Source: Leptobrachium leishanense
Taxonomy: Eukaryota > Chordata > Amphibia > Anura > Megophryidae
NCBI GenBank assembly: GCA_009667805.1
Contig: RXON01001442.1
Location: forward strand, 37,471 to 101,470
Direction: 5' to 3'
DNA: 64,000 bases
In this document: positions 54,358 through 64,000 of the stretch, piece by piece
Position numbering within the stretch: position 1 is the first letter of the stretch
Layout of the letters: the number at the start of each line of letters is the position of its first letter
Made by a program: the position numbers and the translations under genes
The notes under the pieces: model-generated
Told to the model about the DNA's origin: nothing
The model's database searches: none
What the model saw: only the letters and a program-made list of their open reading frames with translations

Positions 54358-55266
54358 TTAACCCCATAGTGACCAATGACATAGGGTACGTCCTGAGAAA
54401 ATGGTCACTTGACCAAGAACGTACCCTGTATATCAGGGAGTTGGGGGCTCTCGCTCCCTATACTTACCTCTCCGACCGGAGTCCCAGAGGTCTGACTTTG
54501 ACGCAAGACCACTGGTTTAATGGACCCCACCCATTGCACTGATGTCATCGCTGGGCACGATGACATCAGATTTCAGGTGCCCCCTGGGAGACCCCTCTCA
54601 CAATCTGATAAAGAAAATGGCATCACTGGAAAGGTCAAAGTGTGACCTTTCCAGCGATACCCCTCTTTATCCCCTTTCTTAAACCCCCCCTTCTTTAGCC
54701 CATTCAACACCAGATCGCAGACTTCTCCCAGTGGCTGACATCTTTGAGGTCAGCCAAGCCTGCGGGGCCTCCCCTCGCCCACTGACATCACGTATCTGTG
54801 AGTTGATGTCAGTTGAACAATTAACCCCTAGCTTCCAGTGGTGGAGATGGTGGGGGGGTCCTTTGGAACAGCACATGGCCTTTCCAATGATACCAAACAT
54901 GACCAGGTTTCAAGTTTAAAAAAAAATTATTATTTTTTTTAAAAAACTTTGGGTTTTTAAATTGTGTTACACATGAGCACAAAACGGTCAGGATGAGCTC
55001 AGCACACAGAGATGAAATCGCTCAGCGTTGAAGGGGTTAAAAAGCAAAAACATGTGCATTTCTAAACTCCAAATAAATTATACGATATGATGAAAATAAT
55101 GGCATCTTTAGAAAGTCCATTTAATGGCGCGAAAAACAGTATATGTGTGGGTACCATAAACTAGTAAGCAGAAAATTAGAGCTAAACACAAACAGCATAG
55201 AACTGTTAAAACAATAGTACTTTCATACCGACAATGGTAAAACAGCCTGGACACTACTGGGGTTAA
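54358..55266 (-). mobile_element. Composite piggyBac-type MITE, copy 3
   Basis: TTAACCCCATAGTGACCAATG at the left, ACACTACTGGGGTTAA at the right (TTAA 54358-54361 and 55263-55266). The internal junction GGGGTTAAAAAGCAAAAACA at about 55035 corresponds to the other composite copies. The TATACTTACCTCTCC stretch at 54457-54470 is again a splice-donor complement. Confidence 0.7.
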
Positions 55267-55978
55267 ACCACCACCCCTATTAAAAATACAAACATACTGC
55301 TGTATAACCCGTAAAGCACCCTGACCGAGACACACTGCTACATAACACAAGATTACATGTTAATGCATACACACTTTGCTATTCATTAAGGGCATTATTT
55401 CCTGGTCTGAGCTAACATTTGCGTTTGTAGGTGTAAGCATTAGGTTAACTAAATGTAGCGTATTACCAACCAATTACCTGCCTCACGCTAAACCGGTGAA
55501 ATATCCATTTTTCATCGGTGATAGCGGTTTATTGTGCGAGTCTACTGTACTTTGCGCGTCCTATACTTAACATGGGGAGCCAAGAGATCTGTAGTGCTTT
55601 GGTAACAGATTCCTTGCTGCTAGCGCCAATTACCAAAGGGATGCCAACTGCAAAATTTTAGCTCAACCCAGGTGCGAACTCAAAAAATATATTTTTTTCT
55701 ATAAAAAAATAAAAAAAAAAAAGACAAACTGTTCCATGCCCGAAATCAACAGCCTATTCAAAAGGAATGCAGCACAAGTGTTCTTTTGGCCCCCATACAC
55801 CAGTTCTGGATGTTTGCCCATGTTGCTGCTGTTGCTTTAGCCTTCATAAGGATTCTGTGTTACATATGCAGAGCCCCTTTGACGCCAGCTGGGGAGGGCA
55901 CAAAAGGTCCCATTGCCGCCACATGTCCAAAATGAGAAAAATTCTCATATTTGCACGCTATTTTATGGACATTTAAGA
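55267..55978. other. No gene recognised
   Basis: AT-rich non-coding DNA. The last 150 bp before the hammerhead-like motif may belong to a PLE terminal repeat. Confidence 0.3.
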
Positions 55979-56017
55979 CTGACTGATGAAGGCCTTGGTG
56001 GCCGAAACGCGTCTCAG
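55979..56017 (+). ncRNA. Hammerhead-ribozyme-like motif with canonical core
   Basis: Stem I CTGA (55979-55982) pairs with TCAG (56014-56017). The core CTGATGA is at 55983-55989, stem II GGCC (55991-55994) / GGCC (56000-56003) with loop TTGGT, then GAAAC, minimal stem III and GTC ending at 56013. The conserved core is intact apart from the extra A before stem II. A PLE-derived repeat is the likely carrier. Confidence 0.5.
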
Positions 56018-56192
56018 CGATATAGATGTCCAACCTTTCATTTTTTTATTAATAAATTCACATTTTAACCCTTTATTGGTCGGCAAGTGCACATTACACT
56101 TTGCAGCTACCCAGGAACGGAGGATTGGTGATCCAAGGGGTCCGAATATTCACTACAGAAGCACCTGATACCCTTAAAAAGATACAGAGCTC

Positions 56193-57157
56193 TAGACATG
56201 TGCACAGCACAAAATTTTGTTTTGGACTAATGGATTAGTCCTAAAATGCAATTTATTTAGTTGCTAAAGAAATTCGTTTTCAGTTCTTTAGGATGAAAAC
56301 TAATTTCATTCATCCGAAAACCAGTGGATACAATTATTATTGTAGTGGTGGCTCCACAGAGGGCTGAGATCGCTGCTTGTTACAGTATCTCTCACTCTCA
56401 GCACAATGTGGGCCATATTATATAGTTGGTGCCATCTTAACCAGAGCTGTTGTAAACTTCCCAGAGCCATTATAGCCTATGGAGGTTTTCAGTTTACAAC
56501 AGCTCTGGTTAAGTTAGCACCAACATTGTAATACTGCCCCGTGTCAGGCAAAGCTGTTACAGTAACTGACTGCTGCTCATCACAGCGCTCAGAGTTTCAG
56601 TAAAACTAGTAAATAATATTTTTATATATAAGAGGTTATAACAATATTATTTCCTTGTCTTACTGAAACTCTGAGCACTGTGATGAGCAGTAGTCAGTTA
56701 CTGTAACAGCTGAGCCTGATACATTGTACTGAGAGATAATGTAACAAGCAGCTGATCTCAGTGCTCACAGCCACTGGATTTAAAGGGCTAAGAAAAAAAA
56801 AAGGCTCCTCTCTGTATAATGTATATAACATCCTCCTGCATTAATACCCCTCTCTGTATAATGTATAGAACATCCTCCTGCATTAATTAATGCCCCTCTC
56901 TGTATAGAACATCCTACTGCATTGGCATGTGGAGGGTGCAGAACTTCAGATGTTGTGATGTTGCGCTCTTCATTGCTGGTCTCCTTCACTCAATGTAATA
57001 TCACAAAAAGGACTGAAACTAAAATGTAGTGCATTTTATTTTAGTTTCTTTTGTTTTTTGTACTGAACAGTTTTGTTTCTCTTGAGTCATACGAAAACGA
57101 AATTATCCCAAGATTCGGACTAAATCATTTTAGTACTAAAACGAATGCACATGTCTA
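56193..57157 (+). mobile_element. hAT-type non-autonomous element of a third family (TAGACATGTGCA)
   Basis: The termini TAGACATGTGCACAGCA and TGCACATGTCTA are inverted. The perfect 8-bp duplication CAGAGCTC flanks it (56185-56192 and 57158-57165). Large internal inverted repeats: about 56440-56525 (AACCAGAGCTGTTGTAAAC) and about 56555-56710 (CTGAAACTCTGAGCACTGTG). A short tandem of about 38 bp (CCCCTCTCTGTATAATGTAT) lies at 56805-56915. Confidence 0.85.
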
Positions 57158-57341
57158 CAGAGCTCCTAGAATTGGTGAGTGTTGCTCCTACTGCCTCCAC
57201 CCTGTGATATACGGTGTTATACTATAGGAGCGCAGTCTCAGTGTTCCTTTTAGCTCTCCTACGTGACCTACACCGAAAAAGAAGGGCAGCGCCACCTTCT
57301 ATTTGGCCAGAGGTCCATAATCCTAGGGCCAGGACTAACAG

Positions 57342-57515
57342 GGTTATTCAGAGAGCGTGAAAAGCAGGAGAATGACTGGAGAATGAAAAATTCTAGGTCA
57401 AAATAGCCGATTTGGAAAGTGAAATGAAATTGAGAATTTTTCTGGTTTGGCTATTTTGACCTAGAATTTTTCATTCTCCAGTCATTCTCCTGCTTTTCAC
57501 GCTCTCTGAATAACC
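57342..57515. mobile_element. Fold-back MITE with near-perfect hairpin
   Basis: The first 70 bp (GGTTATTCAGAGAGCGTGAA ...) are repeated in reverse complement at the right end with almost no mismatch. An extra CTCTCCGAATAAC terminus at about 57807 suggests a larger related element or a second copy. Confidence 0.75.
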
Positions 57516-58058
57516 TTGTAAGTGTGGCTCTAATAAATGTGAGCTCCTGCCTTTACTTAGGAAGAGGGAAACGGAATGGTTTACTATTCTGCACTATTGG
57601 TCTATTTTTTGTTTCTGTTCTTTGGTCAGTTTGGCTGCCATCGGCGGTTTGCAGCTGCTTTCGGCGGATCGCCAGCTGCGTTCTGCATATCTTTTTGGCG
57701 CACTTCGGGACCCTGCAGTGAATGCTGAGTTTACCACAGGATTGGCGAAATGAACTCACCGAAGTGCGCTGAACAAGAGAGCACCGGCATTTTGATGAAA
57801 TTTCAGTGCTCTCCGAATAACTCCTTAAGCTTCGGTCCGCTCTCCTCAGGTTTTGCTACAGCTCTGAACTGTAGGAGATTGCGAGAGCTTTTTGCTCACA
57901 TTTTCTGAGTAAAATAAGTCTGTGATAAAGTACTTGAATTTTAATCAGCAAAACTCACGATATTCTCACCATGTACTAAAAAAAAAAAAAATCACTTGAA
58001 AGTTGCTCAAAACGTGACTTTTGCTGCAAGATGTAAATCAGGGCGTATATGTGTCCAG

Positions 58059-58489
58059 TAGGGCTGTGCAATTAATCGCAATCGCAAAACAATCGCGATT
58101 TAAGCACATGCAATTTCTAAATCGCATAAGGCTGCAATTTTATCTATTCATTATAGGGCTGCGGAAATTAACGTGTTCGGCTCCCTGTAAGCTTCCGGCG
58201 GCATGGAGCTTTGGGCGCTCGCAGGGGGAACCACGTGTACAGCCGCGTTCTCGCGGCCCGTGACGTTGTTCCCCCAGGCGAGTGCCCAAGCTCCATGCCG
58301 CCGGAAGCTCACAGGGAGTCGAACACGTGGAGCAAAGAGGTGTGCTGGGGCAGTATATCCATGTGCTGGGGCAGTATATCCATGTTTGAAAAAGCAAAAA
58401 CAATTGGCTAAATCGCAAATAAAATCGCAATCGCAATATTCATTCAAGAAATCGCAATATGATTATTTTGTCAATATTGCACAGCCCTA
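58059..58489 (+). mobile_element. hAT-type element of a fourth family (TAGGGCTGTGCAATTAATCG), with two minisatellite units
   Basis: The termini TAGGGCTGTGCAATTAATCG and ATTGCACAGCCCTA are inverted. The perfect 8-bp duplication GTGTCCAG flanks it (58051-58058 and 58490-58497). The internal palindrome 58180-58325 (arms CTTCCGGCGGCATGGAGCTT) is followed by two units of GTGCTGGGGCAGTATATCCAT (58340-58385). Confidence 0.9.
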
Positions 58490-58499
58490 GTGTCCAGAA

Positions 58500-59075
58500 A
58501 AACATGGCCGATATGGCCACCACAGGGTAAAGACTATTTGCTTGAGGTGAATGATCAGATTGAATCTGAACTGAAAATAGTCCAAACTTAAAGATCATAA
58601 GCGGTTTAATACATTTGAGCACAAACTCAAAATCAAATCTTGATCAATATGACAGCCTAATTCGTGAACGTAAACAGTGAAAGTTCCGTTGTGATTTGAC
58701 AGAATATAAAAATGGATAGGTTTTTAAATATATGAGTAAGAAGGAACCTGGAGTTGATCGATACTCTACATCTGAATATGAATCTTCAGATGCAGAGGAA
58801 GGTGGGTCATCAAATGTGAAAGATAAGAGGAATATTAAGAAAATCAGTCTCTTTTTTAGAGTTAGACCAGGAGGAAGTGGGTATGTGTGGCAGACCTCAA
58901 CAGAATTACAGAGGCCAAAGGGGAAGGGGGGGGGAAGAAGACGGCAATATCCTCAGATACCCCCCAATAAAATGCAGATCATTAATCTTGATATCACTTT
59001 ATCTCCCAGTCAACAGCGGGTTCTGGAGAAAGGACTCCTGTATCTCTGTATCTCCACCACTCAGTTTAATTAGAT
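58500..59075 (+). pseudogene. Penelope-like element, N-terminal ORF fragment
   Basis: A 113-codon frame (58732-59073) begins MSKKEPGVDRYSTSEYESSD and ends IINLDITLSPSQQRVLEKGL. A NLS...LSxxxxxxLxKGL motif is typical of the region before the PLE reverse transcriptase. A C-to-stop region follows and no reverse transcriptase is present, so this is a 3'-truncated or decayed piece. Assignment is by one motif only. Confidence 0.4.
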
Positions 59076-59156
59076 TCACATGAATTAAGGACGTACATCT
59101 TTTTTTCAACGAAACTTGCGCTACACAAATTCTTTACAATGAAAGGTAAAATTATT

Positions 59157-59640
59157 ATTATTATCGTCATCATTTATATAGTGCCAGCAGATTCAGCAGC
59201 GCTTTACAATAACCAAATGGAACGAGATACAGATAATCAGACATATGATGGAAACATGAGGTGTAGAGGGCCCTGCTCAGAGCTTACAATCTAGAGCAGT
59301 GGTTCCCAACCGCGGCCCCCAAGCAACCCCAACAGGTCAGGCTTTCCAGATATCTGAAGCACAGGTGATCTGATTTGCTGCTCAGTGATTGCAGGATTCA
59401 GTCCGCTTTTCTCCATGGTAATCCTTAAACTGGCATGTCAGGGGTACTTGAAGACTGCGGTTGGAAACCACTGATCTAGATGGATTGGGGTTGAGGAAGA
59501 CCAGGGGACGGTCTACTACTGGACGGTAGGATCATTAGTGCCAGTGGTTCGGGAATGGTAGAGCAATGGAAGCGGCTTCAATCATGACGTGTGAGTTGGT
59601 GAGCAGAGGGAGGAGTTGCATCAGTAATGTGGTATGCCAA
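59157..59640 (-). repeat. L2-type LINE 3' end (minus), second copy of the 43973-46390 family
   Basis: Shares ATCATTTATATAGTGCCAGCA, ACAAGATACAGATAA-like and GGATTGGGGTTGAGGAAGACC blocks with 43973-45740. Split by a hAT MITE at the same position as its relative. Confidence 0.7.
59297..59473 (+). mobile_element. Small hAT-type MITE (CAGTGGTTCCCAACC)
   Basis: The termini CAGTGGTTCCCAACCGCGG and GGTTGGAAACCACTG are inverted. Flanks are ATCTAGAG (59289-59296) and ATCTAGAT (59474-59481), a 7-of-8 duplication. 177 bp. Confidence 0.85.
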
Positions 59641-60041
59641 TCTGAAGAGACCGACAAGTTGCTGTTTTAAAAGGTACTCTTATTCTGAGGTCTGTAAGCA
59701 GAACATTTCCTTTTTGTTACAGTGGGACGGACGTAGATTCGAGGATTACAGACCAAAACAGTTTCAACGTCCGACAGTTCAGCGCACAACGTATATCATA
59801 TATAATTACTTCTGACAAGACAAAGGAAATGGTTTCTTTCTTTATTCTGCCAGTTAAAGTTTTCGCGCACTTTTCTATTTCGCCTGCTAACCGTAGCGCG
59901 AGAACAAAACAGGATGTCTGCTTTTAATTAAAATTCCATTGACTTCTAGAGTATGTGTGACTTGAAAGATTTTATAGCTTAGAAAAAAGGAGCATATTGG
60001 CCAAGACATGGATTTGAATCACAGTATATTTATATTCATAC

Positions 60042-60691
60042 TAGGGATGCACCGATACTATACTAGTATCTGTATAGGTGCCGATATTGCCGTTTGCACG
60101 AGTACTTAGTACACGTGCAAATGGCCCTATACACCCGCCCCATCCCGGAAGCCAGCGCTGGGCCGGCTTGCCAGTAATCCGCGGGACTGGGGAAGCTGGC
60201 CGCGTGCATGAAAAGCATGCGGCCAGCGTTCCCCTCTGGCGACCGCAATACTCACCCCTTCCGAAGGTCCGGTCGCGCTGCTGTGGCGCGATCAAGTGGC
60301 CGCTGGCGCTTTTGTGACGCTGCCTCCAGCCGAGAGGCAGCGTCAAAGATGCGCCCGGCGGCCACATGAACGAATCACAGCAGTGCGACCGGACCTTCGG
60401 AAGGGGTGATTATTGCAGCCGCCGGAGAGGAATGCTGGCCGCGTGCTTTTCATGCAAGCGGACCGCTTCCCCAGCGTTCGATGGGGGCATATCCATGCAA
60501 GCTGGTGGGCAATCTCCATGTGAGCTGGGGGCAATCATATATATCTATCTCGGGGGGATATATACATGTGAGCTGGGGCATTTTTATATGAGCTCTGGTC
60601 TTATTGGAAGGCGGTCACATGACATAAAAGTATCGTACTTTTTAAAAAGTATCGGTACTCGGTCTTAAAAAGTGGTATCGGTGCATCCCTA
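60042..60691 (+). mobile_element. hAT-type non-autonomous element 3 of the TAGGGATGCACCGATAC family
   Basis: The termini TAGGGATGCACCGATACTA and CGGTGCATCCCTA are inverted. The perfect duplication ATTCATAC flanks it (60034-60041 and 60692-60699). The inside has a different GC-rich palindrome (60190-60465, with CCTTCGGAAGGGGTGA and GCGACCGGACC) and only about four diverged minisatellite units (60480-60590). Confidence 0.9.
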
Positions 60692-60847
60692 ATTCATACA
60701 GGAAATTAAAAATATCTATTAATTGCCTCCTGTGATCACTAAGGAATAAAACTAAACTAGGCGATTGAAATCGTTACAGTTTGAGTCACAGTGTCATAGT
60801 GTTATACCTAGAAGTCATTCTGATGCTCAGAAGGGAAGAAGGAGAGG

Positions 60848-61679
60848 TTAGTAACTACTCCTAGGAGGGGAACGGAGGAAAGGAATCAAGGGAGGTGGAA
60901 GTGCAGGGTAGGCTGGCAACATAGGCGATTTAGAAATGCAACATTTCTCAAGGCACAGCATCAACCATTTGTAAAAAATGGTAATAACAATAACGATCAT
61001 AACGAGATACATTAAACCATGTAAAATGGTTGAACCTAGGCTACGAAAAATAGAACTAAGGCCAAAAGGTCCAATCAAATCCATCTAAGGGACTTGATAC
61101 TTTCCTGAGTTGGGCCTGAATTTCCTCAAGGTCATGTATGTCCTGAGAAACTTCACTTGAAATGTCATCAATGTGAAAACAACAATGGGTCAAATTAAGA
61201 AGACCCTCGTTCATTAACAAATAGTCAAGGGCCATAGGCTTCTGGATTACTGCATCTCTGATTTGACATTGCTCAGCAGAAAGAACTGCTAGAGCATGTG
61301 TGGTGTGATTAAACAGGTCATCAACTAGGTCTACAAAAAGGTTCATTTTAGAATACAAACGAGCAACACCATATGCGGGTAACATGATCCCGCCAAATTG
61401 CTCTGCCTCAGAGGTTTTGACACTTATGGAGGAACGACGAGAGCGATGTAAAGTGTTATGGAGGTTAATGCGCATACCAGAAGGAAAATAAGGGTGAATG
61501 GTATGGGGTGGACCAATAAGACCCAAAACACATTCACCAATATAGGTTCTAGGTATTACCAGATATGCCCATTTACCACATAACCAATAAAAGGTGTTAA
61601 GGGGCAAGGTAGCATAAGCGTTAATATAATATGTTGCAACCATTATCATACTAGAGTATGTATTATCTTCCAATTGCAA
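60848..61679 (-). pseudogene. Endogenous retrovirus envelope, transmembrane-subunit part
   Basis: Decayed env of an endogenous retrovirus. Minus frame 61679-61056 is 207 codons and includes a heptad-like helix (ARLYSKMNLFVDLVDDLF), a segment resembling the disulfide-loop region (ALDYLLMNEG... THCCFHIDD) and a second helix. The membrane span follows in another frame (LMYLVMIVIVITIFYKWL, about 60990-60935) after a shift near 61080. The surface subunit is mostly unrecognisable. No 3' LTR is visible downstream. Confidence 0.75.
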
Positions 61680-61939
61680 GGTCCAATCTTATGGACTGTT
61701 GGAATTACGGATGTTAAATTTCCCAAAAGAAGCTGTATTCCACACGATATCTTAATACAAAATATGGGTATCATAAGTATTTGATAGATATATATTCATA
61801 CAGAGAATTAAATAATAGCCATAAATTTTGTACTTTCTGATATTCAAATATATCTAGGGACTGACGGTCTTCGAAATATGTGTTAATCAGCTTAAATGCT
61901 GCGTCTGGTTTTTTCCCTTCCCTTCATGTTTTAAGCACA

Positions 61940-62150
61940 ATGAGTGCATATTTTCTATTCAGCTTCATTTCCTCTTGAAACTAGCCAGTGGGCATGTGTG
62001 TAAAATCAATCTGAAGTTCCTGGAATGGGCCATTAGGAGGCGGTAGTTGTTCAGTTTTAACCTTTGGGCCCTGCGTATTATTTCGGGGGCATATAAGGCA
62101 ACGAGATAGTTGGGAATGAAGATTACAAACAGAAAAAATGTTTAGTCATT
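61940..62150 (-). pseudogene. Endogenous retrovirus integrase remnant
   Basis: The minus strand reads CLICPRNNTQGPKVK and GPFQELQIDFTHMP, the zinc-finger end and start of the integrase core, with stops. The rest of integrase is missing before env. Confidence 0.6.
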
Positions 62151-62304
62151 TCGCTGTGAGTTTGGGAGATCTGTGAATAGGAAAAAAAATAAGGAGGGGG
62201 GCTGCTGCAGCTGGTAGGCCGACTCTCCCTCCTAAATTCTGACATCAGATAGAATTTGTTGAGATTTCGCAAGGCATTCTGAAGCCCAATGAGAAACATC
62301 AGCT

Positions 62305-62499
62305 TCAGTAGCACCTGCCTGGAGTTCTTTGAGCATCCATTTCTGTAGCAGGTGACAATAGGAGGGTGAGGAAAAAGGGAATCGTTAGGGAAAGAGCAGC
62401 AGCTTTAGACATAGCATCAGCAAAGTGATTGCCACGAGAAACAAAAGGATCAACAGGGTCATGACCTTTGCATTTGACAACAGCAAGATGAGAAGGCAA
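62305..62499 (-). pseudogene. Endogenous retrovirus RNase H C-terminal remnant
   Basis: Reads PSHLAVVKCKGHDPVDPF and SRGNHFADAMSKAAAL, the last conserved His/Asp block of retroviral RNase H (KGH ... GNxxAD). In order with the integrase and env remnants on the same strand. Confidence 0.75.
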
Positions 62500-62923
62500 T
62501 AGAATAGCCGACAGGAGATCAGAAATCAGATCAGAATGAGAAATAGGATGACCATCAGCAGTAGTAAAACTGAAGTGGAATCAGGCTGAAAGATGGTTGC
62601 TACTATGAGCCAGGCAGCCATCTTGTTCAGAATATTGGTTCACTAGCAAATAGAATAGATTTTATTAGATGTGAAAAACGAAGCTTACATAGAATCCCAA
62701 GAATGTGTGGTAGATTAGGGAACTAGCAATAAAACCAGGCAGAATCCGGCCGGTTCTTGGCACGGAGAGACAGGAAGATGAATGAATGGGGCAAGGTCAT
62801 TGAGACTTGCAGAGAAACAAAGAGATCGTAGAAAACAGACCATGTCCCAATCTAACTCAAATAAACACAGCCTATAGGGAGGACGGCACTGCCCTGAGAA
62901 AGACAGCACGACAAATCACAGAC

Positions 62924-63249
62924 TGTCAAACTAACATGAAGTGTATCAATTTATAGCTAGAATGTGGAATTTCTTTGTACTAACGATGGGAGGTATTAAC
63001 CCACGTGGGGTGGAATAAAGTGTCATCGGGAGGTGGGCTAATTGGGATGTACCTAATTACGTATTTTTGGGTATAAGACCCCTTGCACGGGGGGGGGAGA
63101 CGGGGCTCACTCTTTGCGATTCAATCCTGTGTGAGCACTTGTGTGACGACACAATAAAGTTTGCCTTTCCTGAAGAGACTCGTGTTCAGATATTCCTTGT
63201 GTCCGGTCCGGCGCCCTCTTGAAAGTGAATCTATTTTTATCCGCCTACA
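62924..63249 (+). mobile_element. Retroviral LTR (plus), 5' LTR of a second provirus running off the window
   Basis: Contains a TATA-like GGGTATAAGACCCC (63070-63083), a polyadenylation signal AATAAA at about 63150 and a T-rich/GT segment after it, and ends CTACA at 63249 right before a primer binding site. The 5' limit (TGTCAAAC) is uncertain. Orientation is opposite to the pol/env remnants to the left, so two proviruses are involved. Confidence 0.65.
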
Positions 63250-63253
63250 TTTT

Positions 63254-63274
63254 TGGGGGCTCGTGAGCCGGGAT
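63254..63274 (+). promoter_or_regulatory. tRNA-Pro-type primer binding site
   Basis: TGGGGGCTCGT...CCGGGAT matches the complement of the tRNA-Pro 3' end used by many gammaretroviruses, with three extra bases (GAG) in the middle. It lies 4 nt after the LTR end. Confidence 0.7.
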
Positions 63275-64000
63275 ATGGGCCTTTTCCGGGCACACAGTAA
63301 CGGCTGCTGAACACACTGTGGCGGTTGACTGCAGGTGCAAGAATCCCGCTGGTTGGGCGTCCGTTGAAGGTGAGCTGACATCTGCAGGCGCCAAGTAGGA
63401 TTTCCTGTTCAGTGGACCTCGTCTCGTCCCAAACGGACTCCTGACCCGGGAACTGGGACACCACTGAGTCTGAGGAAACAGCAAGCAGCGCCGGCGATAG
63501 GTAACGTGTCTTCTGTGTTTTGTATGTCTAAAGGAGATACCGGTATCTAAGGGAAACGTCCGACTGAGATAGACGGATAAGGGGACGCGATGGCCACCGT
63601 CCCGTTGGCATATCTAGCCCGCCGCTGATAGCACGGACATTGCTAAGGAGCCAGAGTGGCTAGCGCGTGTCTGGATTCGGGGGAATTGAATGCCAACCAA
63701 AGGGTAGTTCTGTAAGAGAGGGAGAAGGTAGCCACGTGGAGTTGCATAGTCATATTAGTCAGTGTTTGTAAACAGAGCTTCGCCACGTGGGTAAAAGGGT
63801 AAGGAGGAGGGATTTTCTGTGACTGGGCTGAGAGCCTGAGTCAGTGCTAGTGTGTACGTCGTGTAGTGAAAAGGACTTAGTGAAGCCAGAGGTAGCTGCA
63901 GAGATAGTGGTGCCGGGTGGGTAGATTATCCATAAGGCAAATTGGTATTGCAGACGGGAGTATAGATATAGAACGGGGTGCACATAGTCACACGCAGTCA
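63275..64000 (+). other. Proviral leader, probably before gag
   Basis: No long plus-strand frame is seen. A candidate leader splice donor GATAGGTAACG occurs at 63496-63506 (GT at 63501). Gag, if present, begins beyond the window or is decayed. Confidence 0.4.

Overview
The window looks like nuclear DNA of a vertebrate, most likely an anuran amphibian (inference). It is almost solid transposable-element (TE) sequence with the mixture typical of frog genomes: piggyBac, Tc1/mariner, hAT, Harbinger, Helitron, L2/CR1-type and Tx1/L1-type LINEs, Penelope-like elements (PLEs), a Gmr1-like Ty3/gypsy element and endogenous retrovirus pieces. There is no prokaryotic gene organisation. The only host coding sequence I can support is one 80-bp exon on the minus strand at 48322-48401. 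It matches exon 4 of adenylosuccinate lyase (ADSL) in sequence, length and splice phase, so most of the window is probably ADSL intron.

Layout. 1-3500: hAT and piggyBac non-autonomous elements in an unclassified repeat (called E here). 3560-16745: one L2/CR1-type LINE (LINE A) broken up by a 3-kb hAT element with minisatellite arrays (4729-7680), a Gmr1-like gypsy element on the minus strand (8165-15985), PLE pieces, another LINE (LINE C), a piggyBac MITE and a Helitron (13658-15347). 17455-31505: a nested set in which an outer Tc1 element contains two younger Tc1 elements and two piggyBac elements, one of which contains a further composite MITE. 31706-36526: a PLE-type fold-back insertion with 1.15-kb inverted arms and a 13-bp target duplication. 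37082-38676: a second Helitron. 38690-46390: LINE fragments, piggyBac MITEs and a hAT element with a 1-kb minisatellite. 46400-48700: the least repetitive stretch, holding the ADSL exon. 48690-54260: an L2-like LINE (LINE B) split by a complete Harbinger transposon. 54358-60691: more MITEs. 60848-64000: endogenous retrovirus pieces, with pol/env on minus and an LTR plus tRNA-Pro-like primer binding site on plus.

The most unusual signal is a minisatellite (unit about 18-20 bp, GAGCTGGGGCAGTATCCAT-like) found inside at least four hAT-type families and a Helitron. In one hAT family and the Helitron it comes with the same GC-rich palindromic cassette ending in a consensus 5' splice site (GGTAAGTAT). 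This looks like a module exchanged between unrelated DNA transposons. The Harbinger element has two convergent genes whose second exons each lie inside the other gene's intron. Hammerhead-like ribozyme motifs accompany the PLE-type repeats.

All calls come from reading the sequence. Family names rest on motif recognition without database searches, and element borders are best where terminal repeats and target duplications are visible.
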